From Camillea tinctor (lineage: Eukaryota > Ascomycota > Sordariomycetes > Xylariales > Xylariaceae), in the NCBI GenBank assembly GCA_022578605.1, contig MU394149.1, forward strand, positions 47,039 to 111,038: a stretch of DNA of 64,000 bases, read 5' to 3'. The notes below the pieces were generated by a model. That model saw only the letters and a program-made list of their open reading frames with translations, did not search any database and was not told where the DNA came from. Both the position numbers and the translations under genes were made by a program. The stretch's first letter is position 1; each line of letters opens with the position of its first letter. Positions 21,862 through 33,566 of this stretch are shown here, one piece after another.

Positions 21862-24800
21862 AGAGAGGGAAAAAAAGAAAGAGGAAAATATCCCACAATA
21901 TTCTTTTTCTTGCATTGATGCTTCACTTTGGACTGGCGGTTGGTGGCAGTTCTAGAGGAAGATGTGGCGGAGTTCGGGGGTGGTGGTGATAGACATCTCT
22001 TTGTTTTTTTTTTGAACGGCTGGGGAAAAGAAGCATCTCCCAACTCTTCGAATTTGGGTAAATGAAACCTCTTTCCTCTAATTTCCCCCTATTTTCCAAC
22101 CTTTTATTTTACATCTTGTCAGAAAAAAAAAACTAACAAAAGCAATGCAAAGCACAAAGTATAGCAGAGTGCTTTTATGAGACAACGGTATGATATCCTC
22201 ATTTTCAAGTCATTTCTATATTTCCATACATATCTACGCCCTTTGTGCAGGTTAGGATGGGCTAGGTAGTCATATTTCTACAGTGTTGTGTTCCGGCTGT
22301 ATACCTACAGATCTCCTCTCTTTGTCGAGGCGATTGGCAAGGTTCTACTATACTACATCACATAAGAAAATATACATATAACTTTCCGCTTCAGCTCCTT
22401 ATCTTGCTTTTACTTTGCCCCTTATGCAACTATATAGGTTAATCTCTCCTGCTACACTACTAGGCAGTCAGGTCAGCCCGCTCACACTCTGCATATCACG
22501 TTGACAATGACGCAAACCCAACAATAAGTTTTAGAAAGTAGACAATTTCTTCGAATATATTGACTGATTGTAAATCATCATGAACGCACGTTACTTCTTG
22601 AACTTCTTAGAGCCCTTCTAGTACCTACTGCTGCCGGATTCCCTATCAGGGATTCTTTTCATTTTTATCTCTTAACACGCTTTCTTGTGTGTAATGAGTG
22701 TGATAACTCAATACTCTTTCTATGACTGGTTATTAACGTAAACCCTGGTGAAGCCATTAGTACGCGTCTCCTGCGTGGGGTTGTATCCATGTGTAGGCAC
22801 GAATCTGAAGACAAACAAACCTCTGAGTTCATCTCTTCAGCATAAGTATAATCACTTGAATAATACCTGGTATTTTTATACTAGGATGTACGCATCAGTT
22901 TTTCAGTTGCTTTGCCTGTAGACAGCAATATTATGATGGATTCCCGACCTAATACATACACAGCACATCACGCTGGGGAAACAAGGCCACGCCATTTCAA
23001 AGGAATTGGGTTGCTGAAATAGGCGATAAGGGATCTGTCAAGGTACAGGTACAAGACCTATTCGCAGTCACATGTGTTTAAGCGACAGGTTATCCCGTCA
23101 TCCAGATATAGATGTTCACCTAATCAAGCAACCTCATAACCTCAATTTAACAGCAATTTGGACATGGACAAGGCAATTTGTGTATGATGATCTATTTGAA
23201 CTCATTCCCTGAAGCTTCCTGTCCGTAATTGTTCGTTAGGCTACGCTCACAGCGAAAGAGTCAGTTTTGCTAGCTTGTTCGAGGGCATATTAGGAAACAA
23301 CATACTGAATGGCAGGGCTCATGAGCAATGCACACAGGTTTGCTTGCACAATCATCATCGAGGCATACCTTGCTAAGAAAAATAAGCCCCAGCCACCCTA
23401 GTGACCAGAGGTATTCGTGAAGCTGTTTCCATCGTTTATCACCCTAACCTAGAGATCTTTACATGTACTGCTTCCAAGCCCAAGTGACACAGGGCCGCTC
23501 TAACGAATGGGGATATGGTGGTCTCGTAGGCTAGACACCTATTAGTGGCTACAAATGCATTTCTTTCTACCACTGGAGGCTTAAAAAACTACAGCACTCC
23601 CCGCTGGAGTGTACTTTTACAATTAATAACTCCTTTAACCTGAATCTGCCTAAGGTACAAGATACAACGTTGGAATATTGTGTATTTTTAGTAGTGTAGT
23701 TTGCGAAGGCAGCACGAGACAGTAGAGGGGCATAGTAAGGTATATAAGGAGCTTCTTTTTCCTATTTCTGAGAGCATTACTAGGCACACCATCTTATCTA
23801 CTTTTTCCCCTACTTTATATTATTGCTTATTATCGTGGTAATGTCATAATCAATTTGCTGCCAAGTCTGCGGGGGAAAAAAACTTGATACACTATGTAAA
23901 TGAAACTGCTACATATAAAAATTCATTACAGATCAATTCCCGGGCAGCCGGGTCTTTGTTCTACATCGGTGACTTCACACCAATATTTATTAAATTAAGA
24001 TAGAATTATCTACTATTCCGTTCTACTTTTTTCTTATCAGAAATTTCAGGTTAATTGTGTGTAGCAACTTTAGTTGCCCCCCCCCCCCTAAATTGTAGTC
24101 CTCTGCTGGGCCATTCAAGCGCATTATTACTATCAACACAACGAATATAACTACGAGACCTCCTAGAAAAAATTCTTGGAAATCTACCTAGCTTTAGGAT
24201 CATTCAGGCTCTGAAATGATTCCTACGAAGGAACATCCACGTAAGACTATATTCTTTTCATGAAAACACTTTTTTAAAAAAAAAAAAAAAAAATACACAG
24301 AACATACTTATCTAGTACATACCCAGCCTCTTAACTCAGTCCTATTTCGAGCTTTCTCATATACTTCTCTAACTTTATTTAGTCTAAGCAACTAAAGATT
24401 CCCGAGGTGTTCTTGGCAACTAATGAATAGTCCGGTATCCCCTCAGAGCACGAGCATGACCCACGTGTGCGGCTGGATATCCTCATGACCGGACATTCCA
24501 CGTAGTTAGGATAGGTATCAATTCAAATCGAAACGTCCACAGTCAGTCGTTTTGTGTAACTACAGGGGCTAATACAATGGAGCATACGGCGCTCACATAA
24601 ACTTTCCACTATCTCATACCTAGCAGCACTTATAAAAGTTTCCTTTAATATTGCTCTCGTCAGCTGACATCAAGACAGTAAGAATCTTATTATCCAGCCT
24701 CGTTTGGAGTATAGCTAATCGAGTCTTCGCATTAACCGTATCCGTTGCATAGTTTTCATAAGTCCCAGTGTTTAGTTCACTCGTGGCAAAAGCCGTTAGA

Positions 24801-26314
24801 CGGGACACACCTGAGGGGGTAGTCGGCCGTAGAAACAAGGGGAATCCACAGGCCCCTTAGTTGTATAACTAAGTAGGTAGCTTTAATAGTGTTACAAATA
24901 CATAGCCAGTCATACATGGCTAAATGTAACACTGAGTCCTATAAACCCAACTTCGTTAGACGAACTTTGTCCCAAGGCCGTTTTGAAAGCATACCCTCTA
25001 GTTTCGGTGTCTCACTAAAAGAAAATATACTATATGCGGTATATTGCAAAATTGATTTTTGTAAGTACACATTTGTTATTATACTCTGAACATTAGTACC
25101 CAGTTGTCCCTCATTACTAGTTCCTATTTTGCAGAGCATACCGCTAGTTTATCATATCTTTACTCGTTAATAATTTCCAAATAGGAATTGTCCAGCTATG
25201 TATCATCACTTGAGATAGCCTCGGAATTCCCCTTTTCGGTTTTGTCCTCTTAATAGCGGTGGAGATATGTACTAGCCAAGATACGGCGTAGCAATCTTAG
25301 ACTGAAATATATGTGAGAGTGAGAAAACTAACCTCTCTAAGAAGGTATTGGCATCTATAAACTTCCCCTTGCCACTCGTACGTAATCTCTGACAGAGCCT
25401 TGCTTTACTCTAGATTTCTTTACGAAAAGTCCTTATACAACACATTAAGACCTTGTTATGCTCAAATCAAATACGTACGAGCTCTCTGTGTTACAATTAG
25501 TTTGAGCCAAGTGGTCAAAAGCTTCACTCAATGACCACTGGTTATTATGTCCCAATCCTGTATTATACGTATTAATTCTCCAGACGGGGTCGTAACATTC
25601 TTTAAGCTCTGATGAACAGGAGACAACTTTGTGGAAGAAAGGTCCATTCGTACATAATTTGATTGTTGGCAAGTTTTGCCGGCCATATACCATTCCTTGA
25701 CCACTAAAATTAGGTATATCAAGGCCAAGGCGTATTAAATTGACAGTGTACAATACGGCAGCCAGCTCGCAGTGACTTGCCATGTCTCAAGTAAATCGAT
25801 CCAACTACTATTTAAATAGATAATACGCTTACGCTCGACAAATCCCTCGGGAGAGGGCAACTTGATACCTAACGTACCCAAGCCTTGGTAAGACTATAGT
25901 CATCAGATAAGAGGCTAGAACTACGGCCACCTCTAATGTATTATATCATAACCTACATGTTATAGCGCCATACCTAGAAGGTACCAAAAGCATCGTATCA
26001 TCTGGTCATGTTCGATCCTATTGATTCTATTACATCACAGTCGACACCCACTAGCCAGCCGCGGAGAGCTCGGATGCAAGGTCCCTATGGAGACAATAGC
26101 TCTGTTTAGGACTTTTATATGTCCCGTATCTAGTTTGAAGCAACACCATCTTGTGTATAAAAGATCATACCCTCCCAGGCCTTTAAGGGGGGTATAACCT
26201 CGATATAAGCTTGTCTTCTATAATTTCTAAATTGGGCACTCTTTGAAGATTTCTATACGATAACTCCTTAATTCTTTATCACTTATAACGCTTTTACACT
26301 TTTACGCAATAGCT
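21862..26314. other. Gene-free 4.45 kb stretch
   Basis: I find no gene. Frames are short and broken; the longest, a 112-codon minus frame at 25445-25783, has no recognised motif. A run of 11 C lies near 24079-24089 and 18 A at 24276-24293. Composition is AT-leaning like the rest of the accessory DNA. It may contain decayed genes that I cannot recognise. Confidence 0.5.
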
Positions 26315-27334
26315 ATGGCCCCCCAAAACGTGATCGCAAAAACCCAACCGACTCAGGGTATTATACCCCCCATATTCCGACTAGACAAGCACATATATAC
26401 CTTATATCTATTTACTGCGAGCGATTGTACAGCCGTCCTTATACCGCAGACCCTTTTCGCTGTATTCTCAGCGCTGTCGGGGCAGTTCACAGTCGATAAG
26501 GGCACACCGACCTATACTGCCGTGCTCTCGCGTGTGCCCCTCGTTGTTGCATGGATTTGGCTCGAACTCCTCGTCCTTGACCTCGCAAACCAACGGCTCC
26601 CTGACTCCATCGAGGAGGACAAGCTTAACAAGCCTTGGCGTCCCATCCCGTCTGGTTACGTAACCGCAGAGGGAGCCCGCAAATTGCTTGTGATTAGCAT
26701 TTTTGGGGCTCTCGCCGTCTCCCAACACTACCTTGGAGAAACCTACGAAACGCTTGTGCTCCTGATGCTCAACTGGGTCTATAACGACCTAGGGATGAGT
26801 AATGACCATTGGCTGCTGCGGAACCTGATAAATGCGATTGGGATCACGACCATTGGCGCCGGCGCCACACGCTTAGCTCTCGGGCCTCAAGCTGAGCTGG
26901 ATATTCCCATCGCCCACCGTTGGTGGTTTCTTTGCATCTGTATGATATTGACGACAATACATCTCCAGGATCTCCGCGACCAGGTGGGTGACGCAGCGAG
27001 GGGGCGTGCCACGGCGCCACTGGTCCTCGGCCACGTGACTGTACGCTGGTCCATCGCTCTCTTCATCTTAGGCTGGAGCATTGCTATGCCTACTGCTATG
27101 GGTATGCACGTTAGTGATAATTGGGTTGGTTACGCGGTGCCTGTGCTACTAGGCGTTGTAATAGCAGTCCGGGTTATGGTCTTGCACAGCGTACCTGACG
27201 ACAGATTAAGCTTCGAGGCTTGGGCTGTGTGGACCATATGCCTCTATGCTCTACCTCTCTTAAAAGTAAAATGGTCAGGTTACCATAGCTGGCTTCCGCT
27301 TGGGAGCATATACTCACCTGCTCTCGTCCATTGA
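26315..27334 (+). CDS. UbiA-superfamily membrane prenyltransferase or terpene cyclase
   Basis: One exon of 339 residues with about eight hydrophobic helices. Both Asp-rich motifs of the UbiA fold are present in altered form: the first is N92QRLPD97SIEED102KLNKPWRPIPSG, with NKPWRP being very characteristic; the second is D219LRDQVGD226 followed by ARGRATAPLVLG. These coordinate Mg-diphosphate in the active site. Fungal members with EDK-x-NKPWRPIPSG are often linked to secondary metabolism, including the UbiA-type sesquiterpene cyclase of fumagillin synthesis; others are aromatic prenyltransferases. The first motif has N..D..ED rather than the plain NDxxD. The facing omega-type GST (27890-29068) hints at a small metabolic pair. 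Exact product unknown. Confidence 0.82.
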   Translation: MAPQNVIAKTQPTQGIIPPIFRLDKHIYTLYLFTASDCTAVLIPQTLFAVFSALSGQFTVDKGTPTYTAVLSRVPLVVAWIWLELLVLDLANQRLPDSIEEDKLNKPWRPIPSGYVTAEGARKLLVISIFGALAVSQHYLGETYETLVLLMLNWVYNDLGMSNDHWLLRNLINAIGITTIGAGATRLALGPQAELDIPIAHRWWFLCICMILTTIHLQDLRDQVGDAARGRATAPLVLGHVTVRWSIALFILGWSIAMPTAMGMHVSDNWVGYAVPVLLGVVIAVRVMVLHSVPDDRLSFEAWAVWTICLYALPLLKVKWSGYHSWLPLGSIYSPALVH

Positions 27335-27889
27335 AGAGGAGGAAGGGTGATATATGCTATGTATCATATCAATATCGGGATTCGGTTGTTGAACATTCGT
27401 TTTCATCGGATTTCTAAAAGGGAGGTGGCACCTAGAGCGCATATACAGAGGCGCAAAGACCATAGTCAAATTGTCCAATCAGGCTTAATGTTTCATACCA
27501 TTATAGAGCCAGGACACTGTACCATTCATATTTTCTAAAGTATCTACCTGGACACAGAAATACATTCATTTGACAGGCTTCTCTAACTCATCCGATTGAA
27601 ATTCGAGCAAGTGCTTGGGTCTTTCATATGATATACTATTTCATTGTCAATCTAAACTACCCATAGCTCACATAATCTCATTCAGCCTCAATTAATCTTG
27701 GGCAGGTATATGTTTCCCCCGTAGTCCTCTTGCCCATCATTGAATTGGAAATCCGCCATTTCCCCGGAAACCCGAATATGATGGATTGACACTACCTAGT
27801 CTTCTGCTAGGCATTCTCATAACATAACCTAGAGGCCGATCGCCCCTGTTGTTGAACTCAAGTTCCGGATAACCCGCCGAGCTTTACCG
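27335..27889. other. Convergent 3' spacer of UbiA-family gene and GST
   Basis: 555 bp between facing stop codons; AT-leaning. No repeat or coding sequence recognised. Confidence 0.6.
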
Positions 27890-29068
27890 CTATGGAACCC
27901 CCCTCCCGGCTCTTGTAGCCTTCGCAAGCTCCGATTGCGTCGTGTCGTCTGCATAGCGCTTGTAGGCAGGTACGTAATATTGGCGATCGCTTGTAGTCCT
28001 CCTCACGCTATCGCGACCTTCCACAGCATTGAACCACTTGCGCCACCGAGTCCAGCTCTTCTCGTCCGGACCCCCTTTCCCAAACTCAGGGATTCGAAGA
28101 CCACCTTTAAACTCGTCAAACACCCAAAGACGGATCTGGTTCACCCCACGGTCAGAACAATAACACAATAACCATGAGTATTTCAGTGTCGTGGGTGTGG
28201 GCAGAGGAGGGGAAATAAGACGAGTCGACTTACAGCCCATGGCAACAGAAAGATATCCACTAGCCCCAACTCCTGTCCGTTAAAATATGGACCACCATCT
28301 GACATCTCTTTCGTGAATTCCAACAGGTAAGCCCTGAGCTCAGACCTCAGCTGCTCTAGCTTTTGCTCACCCATCCCTCCGCCATTCTCCTTCTCATACG
28401 GCGCCGTCTGAAACTGGAGTAGCCGGTAAAACGCAGGTATCACCCGACTTGTTACATAGTCCATCCAGATGCGCGACCGAGCACGGGCATAGTCATCAGT
28501 CCCGGTGGGCGGCAGCAGGCACGGTGAGTGATCCGGATAGTGATCTTCGAGGTATTCACAGAGCACGGTGCTCTCGTAGAGGGACTTCCCGGGTGCGATC
28601 TCTAAGGTCGGCACGAGGCCACGGGGGTTCGCCTTCATAAGTCGCTCGCCTTTTTGGTAGGGGTTCACTGCCAAGTGCGCATCAAACGTTAGTTCTACCT
28701 CGTGTGAACTAGATTGAAGTACTCATAAGGGTCAGGATATCTCAGAATAAGCCAGATTGAGCCCGATGACAGACGAATCTTATTATTCTCTCCCTCCTTT
28801 CCCACCGCTGTCATTTTTGAATAATTACCTTCGATATATTGATATGGAATCCCCTTTTCCTCAAGCGTAATCCACGTGCGCTGAACAAAGGGGCAAAACC
28901 ATCCTGCAAACAATTTCAGGGGCTGGTCTGCAGAATGTTCCTTATCTTGTCATTAGCCAAGCATCTATGTAAGTGTTTGTAGGAGAAGAGTGCCCAGCCA
29001 CTTACATCCACGGTCTTCTTGGCGAGCCCTGTCGCAACAGGGTGCAGAGTTGTGTCTGGCGAAGACAT
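27890..29068 (-). CDS. Omega-class-like glutathione S-transferase
   Basis: Four exons: 29006-29068, 28829-28922, 28234-28667, 27890-28135; 278 residues. All joins keep the frame, with phases 0, 1 and 0. The thioredoxin-like half starts LKLFAGWFCPFVQR, with Cys31 in the CPF site of omega-type GSTs, followed by the conserved join IE|VNPY and GLVPTLE, then YESTVLCEYLED, the glutathione-binding ES region. The helical half ends WRKWFNAVEGRDSV with a basic C-terminus. Omega GSTs use a catalytic Cys for thiol transfer, dehydroascorbate reduction or reductive deglutathionylation. Its convergent neighbour is the UbiA-family enzyme, so a role in handling that enzyme's product is possible but unproven. 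The acceptor of exon 2 (ACCAG) was chosen because the nearer CTGCAG gives a stop. Confidence 0.88.
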
Positions 29069-31431
29069 TTCTGTTCACGCGTTGCTATAAATGCCTGAAT
29101 CGGTTATGCCGCACGATATAAAAATCATATGTAGCAGGTGATGTTGGGCCTACTAAGTAGCTGGTTGAGCGAGAACTGAACCGGAACCGGAATGCGGAGT
29201 TCATTTTCATCGCTGTTGGGACAATGACGTGGAACTGGACGAATCATTACACACGGTTATATTGTGATGTCACCTGCAGCACTGTGTATACATACGTACT
29301 ATTAAAGAGTGCGGGGATAGGGGTCTGTATAAGATCATTGGCTACATCAATCTATATGACGGCAAAATTAAGTTCTCCATGGTATAAGATAGGAGATAAT
29401 ATACTATCATTTAAATCTACACCTGAAGTTAAGTACATACTGTTGTGGGGACTAGGGGATCCGGGAACCATAGCTCAGTGTATATATATCACATTGCTTT
29501 ACAAGTCGGCGTTGAGTTCTTCTTTACCCAGACAGTTAGCAGCAGATATAGATATGAATTCATTCCCTTGCATTATTTTCATTTTTACGCTTTTCATGCA
29601 ACCAAACAGTATGATGGTTAGGTGTGGTAAACTGAAAGCCAACTTCAGTCTCCCTCACAACCTCATAGAACTAAGGGTAGGGGGTCTTTGCTATCCCCAG
29701 TTCAATACCTCTCTGCGACCTCATGTATAAAGTTCATATAAGTATTAAAAGCGTAGTAATTACTTATTCAAGATTCATTAGAAGCAGGCTACGCTAATAA
29801 ATTGATGTGAGATGGACAGGTATAGAGAGACTGACCGAACCTAAGTAAACAACCCATTGTAACCGCATCATTCTTGTGCGTCTTTCTTCATGCGGCTGTC
29901 TGCTTGCCACCTCTTGGCATCAGTAGGCTATAGAATAGATACCGTTCTTTACGGTTGATTCAATCGATAGGTTTGATCTAGTCCAGTGTAAAGGGGCTTT
30001 CTAGAATATCATTACGAAGACGTCGGTCAGCTTTACCGCCTCGAATATTGCTCAATAACGGTGTAAGTTATCACATTAAACCGCCAGTATCAGAAAATGC
30101 ATATGTCAATCCGTCCGGTCCAAAACTCAAGTCTTGCTGCATACAGCCTTATTACATAGTCAGATCTATGCATGTTCTATACGATCGTACTGCCACTCTC
30201 ATAGTAGGAAAAAAGGGGTTAAGGGCAGACGTCTCGCAAGCCTAGTGTATGAACAAGGCTCCCTATTATAACTGATTGAGGGTTCTTCATAAGCCCCATA
30301 TATACTGCAATCCCATGTTAGGCCTATCTGGGTTACTGATCCTCAGGGACCTGATCATAATCCAGGCAGCTTGCATTATCAGCCAAGCCAGAACTCCGAA
30401 TCCTTCCCGTTGAGGGACATCAACACATGGCCTGCAGTTTACAGTATCGAACCTCATCCTCCCGACACTACAAACCAAAGTTGGCGTGGGACCGAACCTA
30501 GGTAGAAGCCATAAGGGGCTATGAACGATAAGCAAGATGCCTACCTGGACCTCAGTAATCGGCGTGCATGGTTTCTATGGTGGTGGGTGATCCTCTTCGC
30601 CTCACCTCAATAGGTGGATCGGGGAGGCAAGATGATGGGATGGGATTGGCAGGATAGAAGAGGGAAAAAACCATAAAGACCCACCCCTCCGTCCGGCAGT
30701 CATCTACCAGAGTAAGGACAAGAGAGAGGCATAACTTTATGCGTCAAGTAGTTGGCCTAGGTAGTTCGCTCACATGAGAAGAGGACTCGGCTATCACGGA
30801 GACCTTCATTCAGTGGGGTTTCTACTACGATTGCCCCTTAAGAATCCACACTGAATATGTTCTGAAATTTCGGGATATAGCGTGACATCGCTTCTCTCGT
30901 GTCTCGTGCTCTGGGCGTGGGTTCGTGATTGTTGTCCATATATAGAGAACGTCTAATCCGATTATAGATCCCTTATTGATTCCTTCCCGCCTTCACATGC
31001 ACCATCGTAGTCTCGCAGTCCATCACGATCCTGACAGCTACACCCGTTTCTTCGTCTCCTAACTTTAAGGATATCGAACCCCTGGAAAGAGTCGACCGCG
31101 GAACCTGTTTTGAGATTAAATTGTTTATGCCCAAGTAAAAGAAGACGAGAAACATGAATCACATTCGCATTCGTTTGTAGGTAATTTGAACAGAGAAAGA
31201 AAAAAATGCCTTTTTTTTTGTCAGAATACACAACAGTTCGTATTTTTTTAAGCCACGATAGGTTTTTTCCTGTGTCCTCGCGGTCCTCTCCAGCAAACCC
31301 AGTCAAGAGGGGACCCTAGAATGGAGGACTACCCTTGGGGGGGAAGAAATATAGATAGAACTATGTGTATCAACCGCAACACCATCCCACGGACGCCCTC
31401 ACGTTTTATGCGTGCGTTGGTATCATGACAT
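29069..31431. other. Gene-poor 2.4 kb stretch with solo LTR copy 3
   Basis: Besides the LTR at 29441-29704 I see no reliable gene. A minus frame of 82 codons at 30287-30535 and short plus-strand peptides around 30980-31135 look vaguely gene-like but have no motif I can name. Confidence 0.5.
29441..29704 (+). mobile_element. Solo LTR, copy 3 (264 bp)
   Basis: Starts TGTTGTGGGGACTAGGGG and ends ATCCCCAGTTCA, matching copies 1 and 2 strongly at both ends and more weakly in the middle. It is flanked on each side by ATAC, a likely 4-bp target-site duplication that supports these ends. No internal coding region is attached. Confidence 0.8.
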
Positions 31432-32261
31432 CTATTTCTCCTTCTTCGCCTTGGCACCCTTGGTCTTGGCAGTACCACGGAGCGTCTTCTGGCGGTTCTT
31501 GCGTTGCTTGCCTGTATTGTGTGTTAGTACTTGTTTCGTATCCAACCTTGCGATGCGACTCAAGGATGGTGTGGTGGATAATTATAAGGTGAGGAAACGT
31601 ACGTTGCTGTCGGGAGGCCTTCTCGACCTTGGTGGCAAGACCGACACGGACGAGACGGTACTTGGGCTCGAACTTCTTCATGGCCTCGGGCGAGTCGTAG
31701 ATAAGGGCGAAACCGGTCGTCTTACCGCCGCCATACTGTGTTCTTAGACCGAAAACGCTGACCTGCTCGGCGGTGGCCTTGTAGAGGGTAGAGAGCTTCG
31801 ACCGGAGATCCTCCTTGGAGATACCTGCACTGCCGGGGTGGAGAACATCGCTGGATAAAATGGCAATAATCATTAATATCGTCGTCGTCAGAAGGAGGAG
31901 AGGGGAGAGGGGGGGGGTTGTTGGTTTGCGTGATATCGCACTAGGAAGGAGGAAGACGAAGAGGAGGAGGACAATGACTGTAACAACATACACGACCATT
32001 TGCTTCTGTAATACTTGTTAGCAACCTGATATACCCAGACTTTGAATCTCATGCTTGGTGAAAAAAACAACATAAAAATAAAAATAAAATAGAATAAAAT
32101 AAAACAACATACTCGGCTCAGCAGAGGGTTGCGGATGAACTTCCGCGTTCGCAGCGTAACGCTTTCGGCTGTTGTTGGATTCAAGGTTAGCATCACGTCG
32201 ATGTTCGATGGAATTAAATAATGAAAATTAATGGTAAATGCGAATATCACATACTGGCCAT
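31432..32261 (-). CDS. RPS24: 40S ribosomal protein eS24 (RPS24)
   Basis: Five exons: 32255-32261 (7 nt), 32113-32168, 31992-32005 (14 nt), 31603-31850 and 31432-31511, giving 134 residues, the normal length. The chain reads [21 protein letters not shown], then KQMVVDVLHPG across the 14-nt exon, then [25 protein letters not shown] and a Lys-rich tail ending KGAKAKKEK. Every junction has GT..AG ends and preserves phase. eS24 is part of the small subunit and is needed for early pre-18S processing. The first exon codes only Met-Ala plus one base. Five exons in a 400-nt coding sequence is typical of fungal ribosomal-protein genes, where introns often help expression. Confidence 0.95.
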
Positions 32262-33566
32262 CTTCGCGATTCTATTGTCGTTGTCGGAAATGACGTTGGC
32301 TGAGAAATTGCGGAAAGTTGGGAATCTCTTTCTTTTTTTTTTCTTTCGCCTATGGGCAAAAATTTGGAGGATGTTGAATATTCTTGAAATTTTTGTGTGA
32401 GCCCTACTCGAGGTTCGCGGGGGGGGAAGAAAGGGAATCCAGTGAGCAACTGGTTGCAGCTGGTCGAGTAATGCACGGTCCACCTACACTAGTAAAGTAC
32501 CTAAGTACTAGGTAGGTAGTACTAACTTAGAACTTTAGAAGATGTTGCCAGCGCCATGTTCAGGTTAAGACCAAATCGGAATAAGCTCGGTCCGTGCCCA
32601 GCTCAGCCAAGAAAGAAAAACCCGGGAAAGCCTTACCTCAGCCTGTCAGCCTGTCTTCTCATTCTGCCAGGTCCCATCCAGCACGTGGAGATCAATGGAT
32701 CAATGAGTGGAAAATACCAATTGACCTATCGAACTTCCAGCATTGCAGCCACCGATCGGATACAGGCATAGTACATATCACCAATATCTATTTGTTAGCG
32801 CACCTAGCCGTTACCGGTTGTACATACTCAGTACCTAGGTACCTAGTAGGTATGGAATAATCACGAGATAGTACTAGTATTTTAAAAAAACACCCAGTCC
32901 TTGCGCATAATCCCTGTTTATTGAAGACCTTGCTGTATTGTAGATCATCTATCGCAAACTAGGTATAACATGACTTATACTACAATCGATCAGAAAGCAC
33001 GAGCAAAGCACATCGCATATAGACATATCTCTCCCTTGTCTACGTTGTAAAGTGCCAGGCCAGGCACAAGCAAATCTCAAATCAAGCAAGACCTACATCA
33101 ACCAATTACCTAGTTCCATCCTGTCGTAGCATATAGGGTCGTTCTACGTGTTAACTTCAATACGCAGGCATATACGCTCACAAGTAGTAAGTAGCAAGTC
33201 AGAATCATGGCATTTCAATGGATATCCCACCCGGCCAAGAAGTCCCGCCTTCTCCTCCTCTAAAAGCGTTCGGGGAATACTTCCTCGGAACAGAATATTT
33301 GGTAGCAGTCTGGTCAGGTATGGTAAGAACCGTACGATCGATTATATATACGGCACTTTCAACGTCAGCCAGCTCATCCTCACATACAACATCTGACTCT
33401 CGTGGTCTACCACACTTACTAGTAGAAAACATGCCCATTTCCTCCCACATTCGTAAAATAACCTTGTTCATCTCGACCGAATCCACGCGGCTAACTCTTG
33501 AGAAGAAATAGTATACCGGTTCCTAGAGAGAACCCGCAGCACTCGTAAACGTGGACGAGAGCTCGC
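32262..33566. other. Intergenic 1.3 kb with TACCTAGGTA-type palindromes
   Basis: Holds the RPS24 promoter (the A/T- and pyrimidine-rich part to about 32480) and the FAL1 3' end. Clusters of overlapping palindromic words occur at 32495-32522 and 32826-32855 (AGTACCTAGGTACCTAG). No gene recognised. Confidence 0.55.

Noticed and set aside
25445..25783. 112-codon minus-strand ATG frame
   Set aside because: No signal peptide, domain or coding-like composition; isolated in a gene-free stretch.
29224..29730. 168-codon plus-strand open frame
   Set aside because: It runs straight through solo LTR copy 3, has no family motif, and is not shared as a frame by the other LTR copies.
30287..30535. 82-codon minus-strand frame with a hydrophobic segment
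   Set aside because: Looks vaguely protein-like but matches no family I can name and has no supporting exons.
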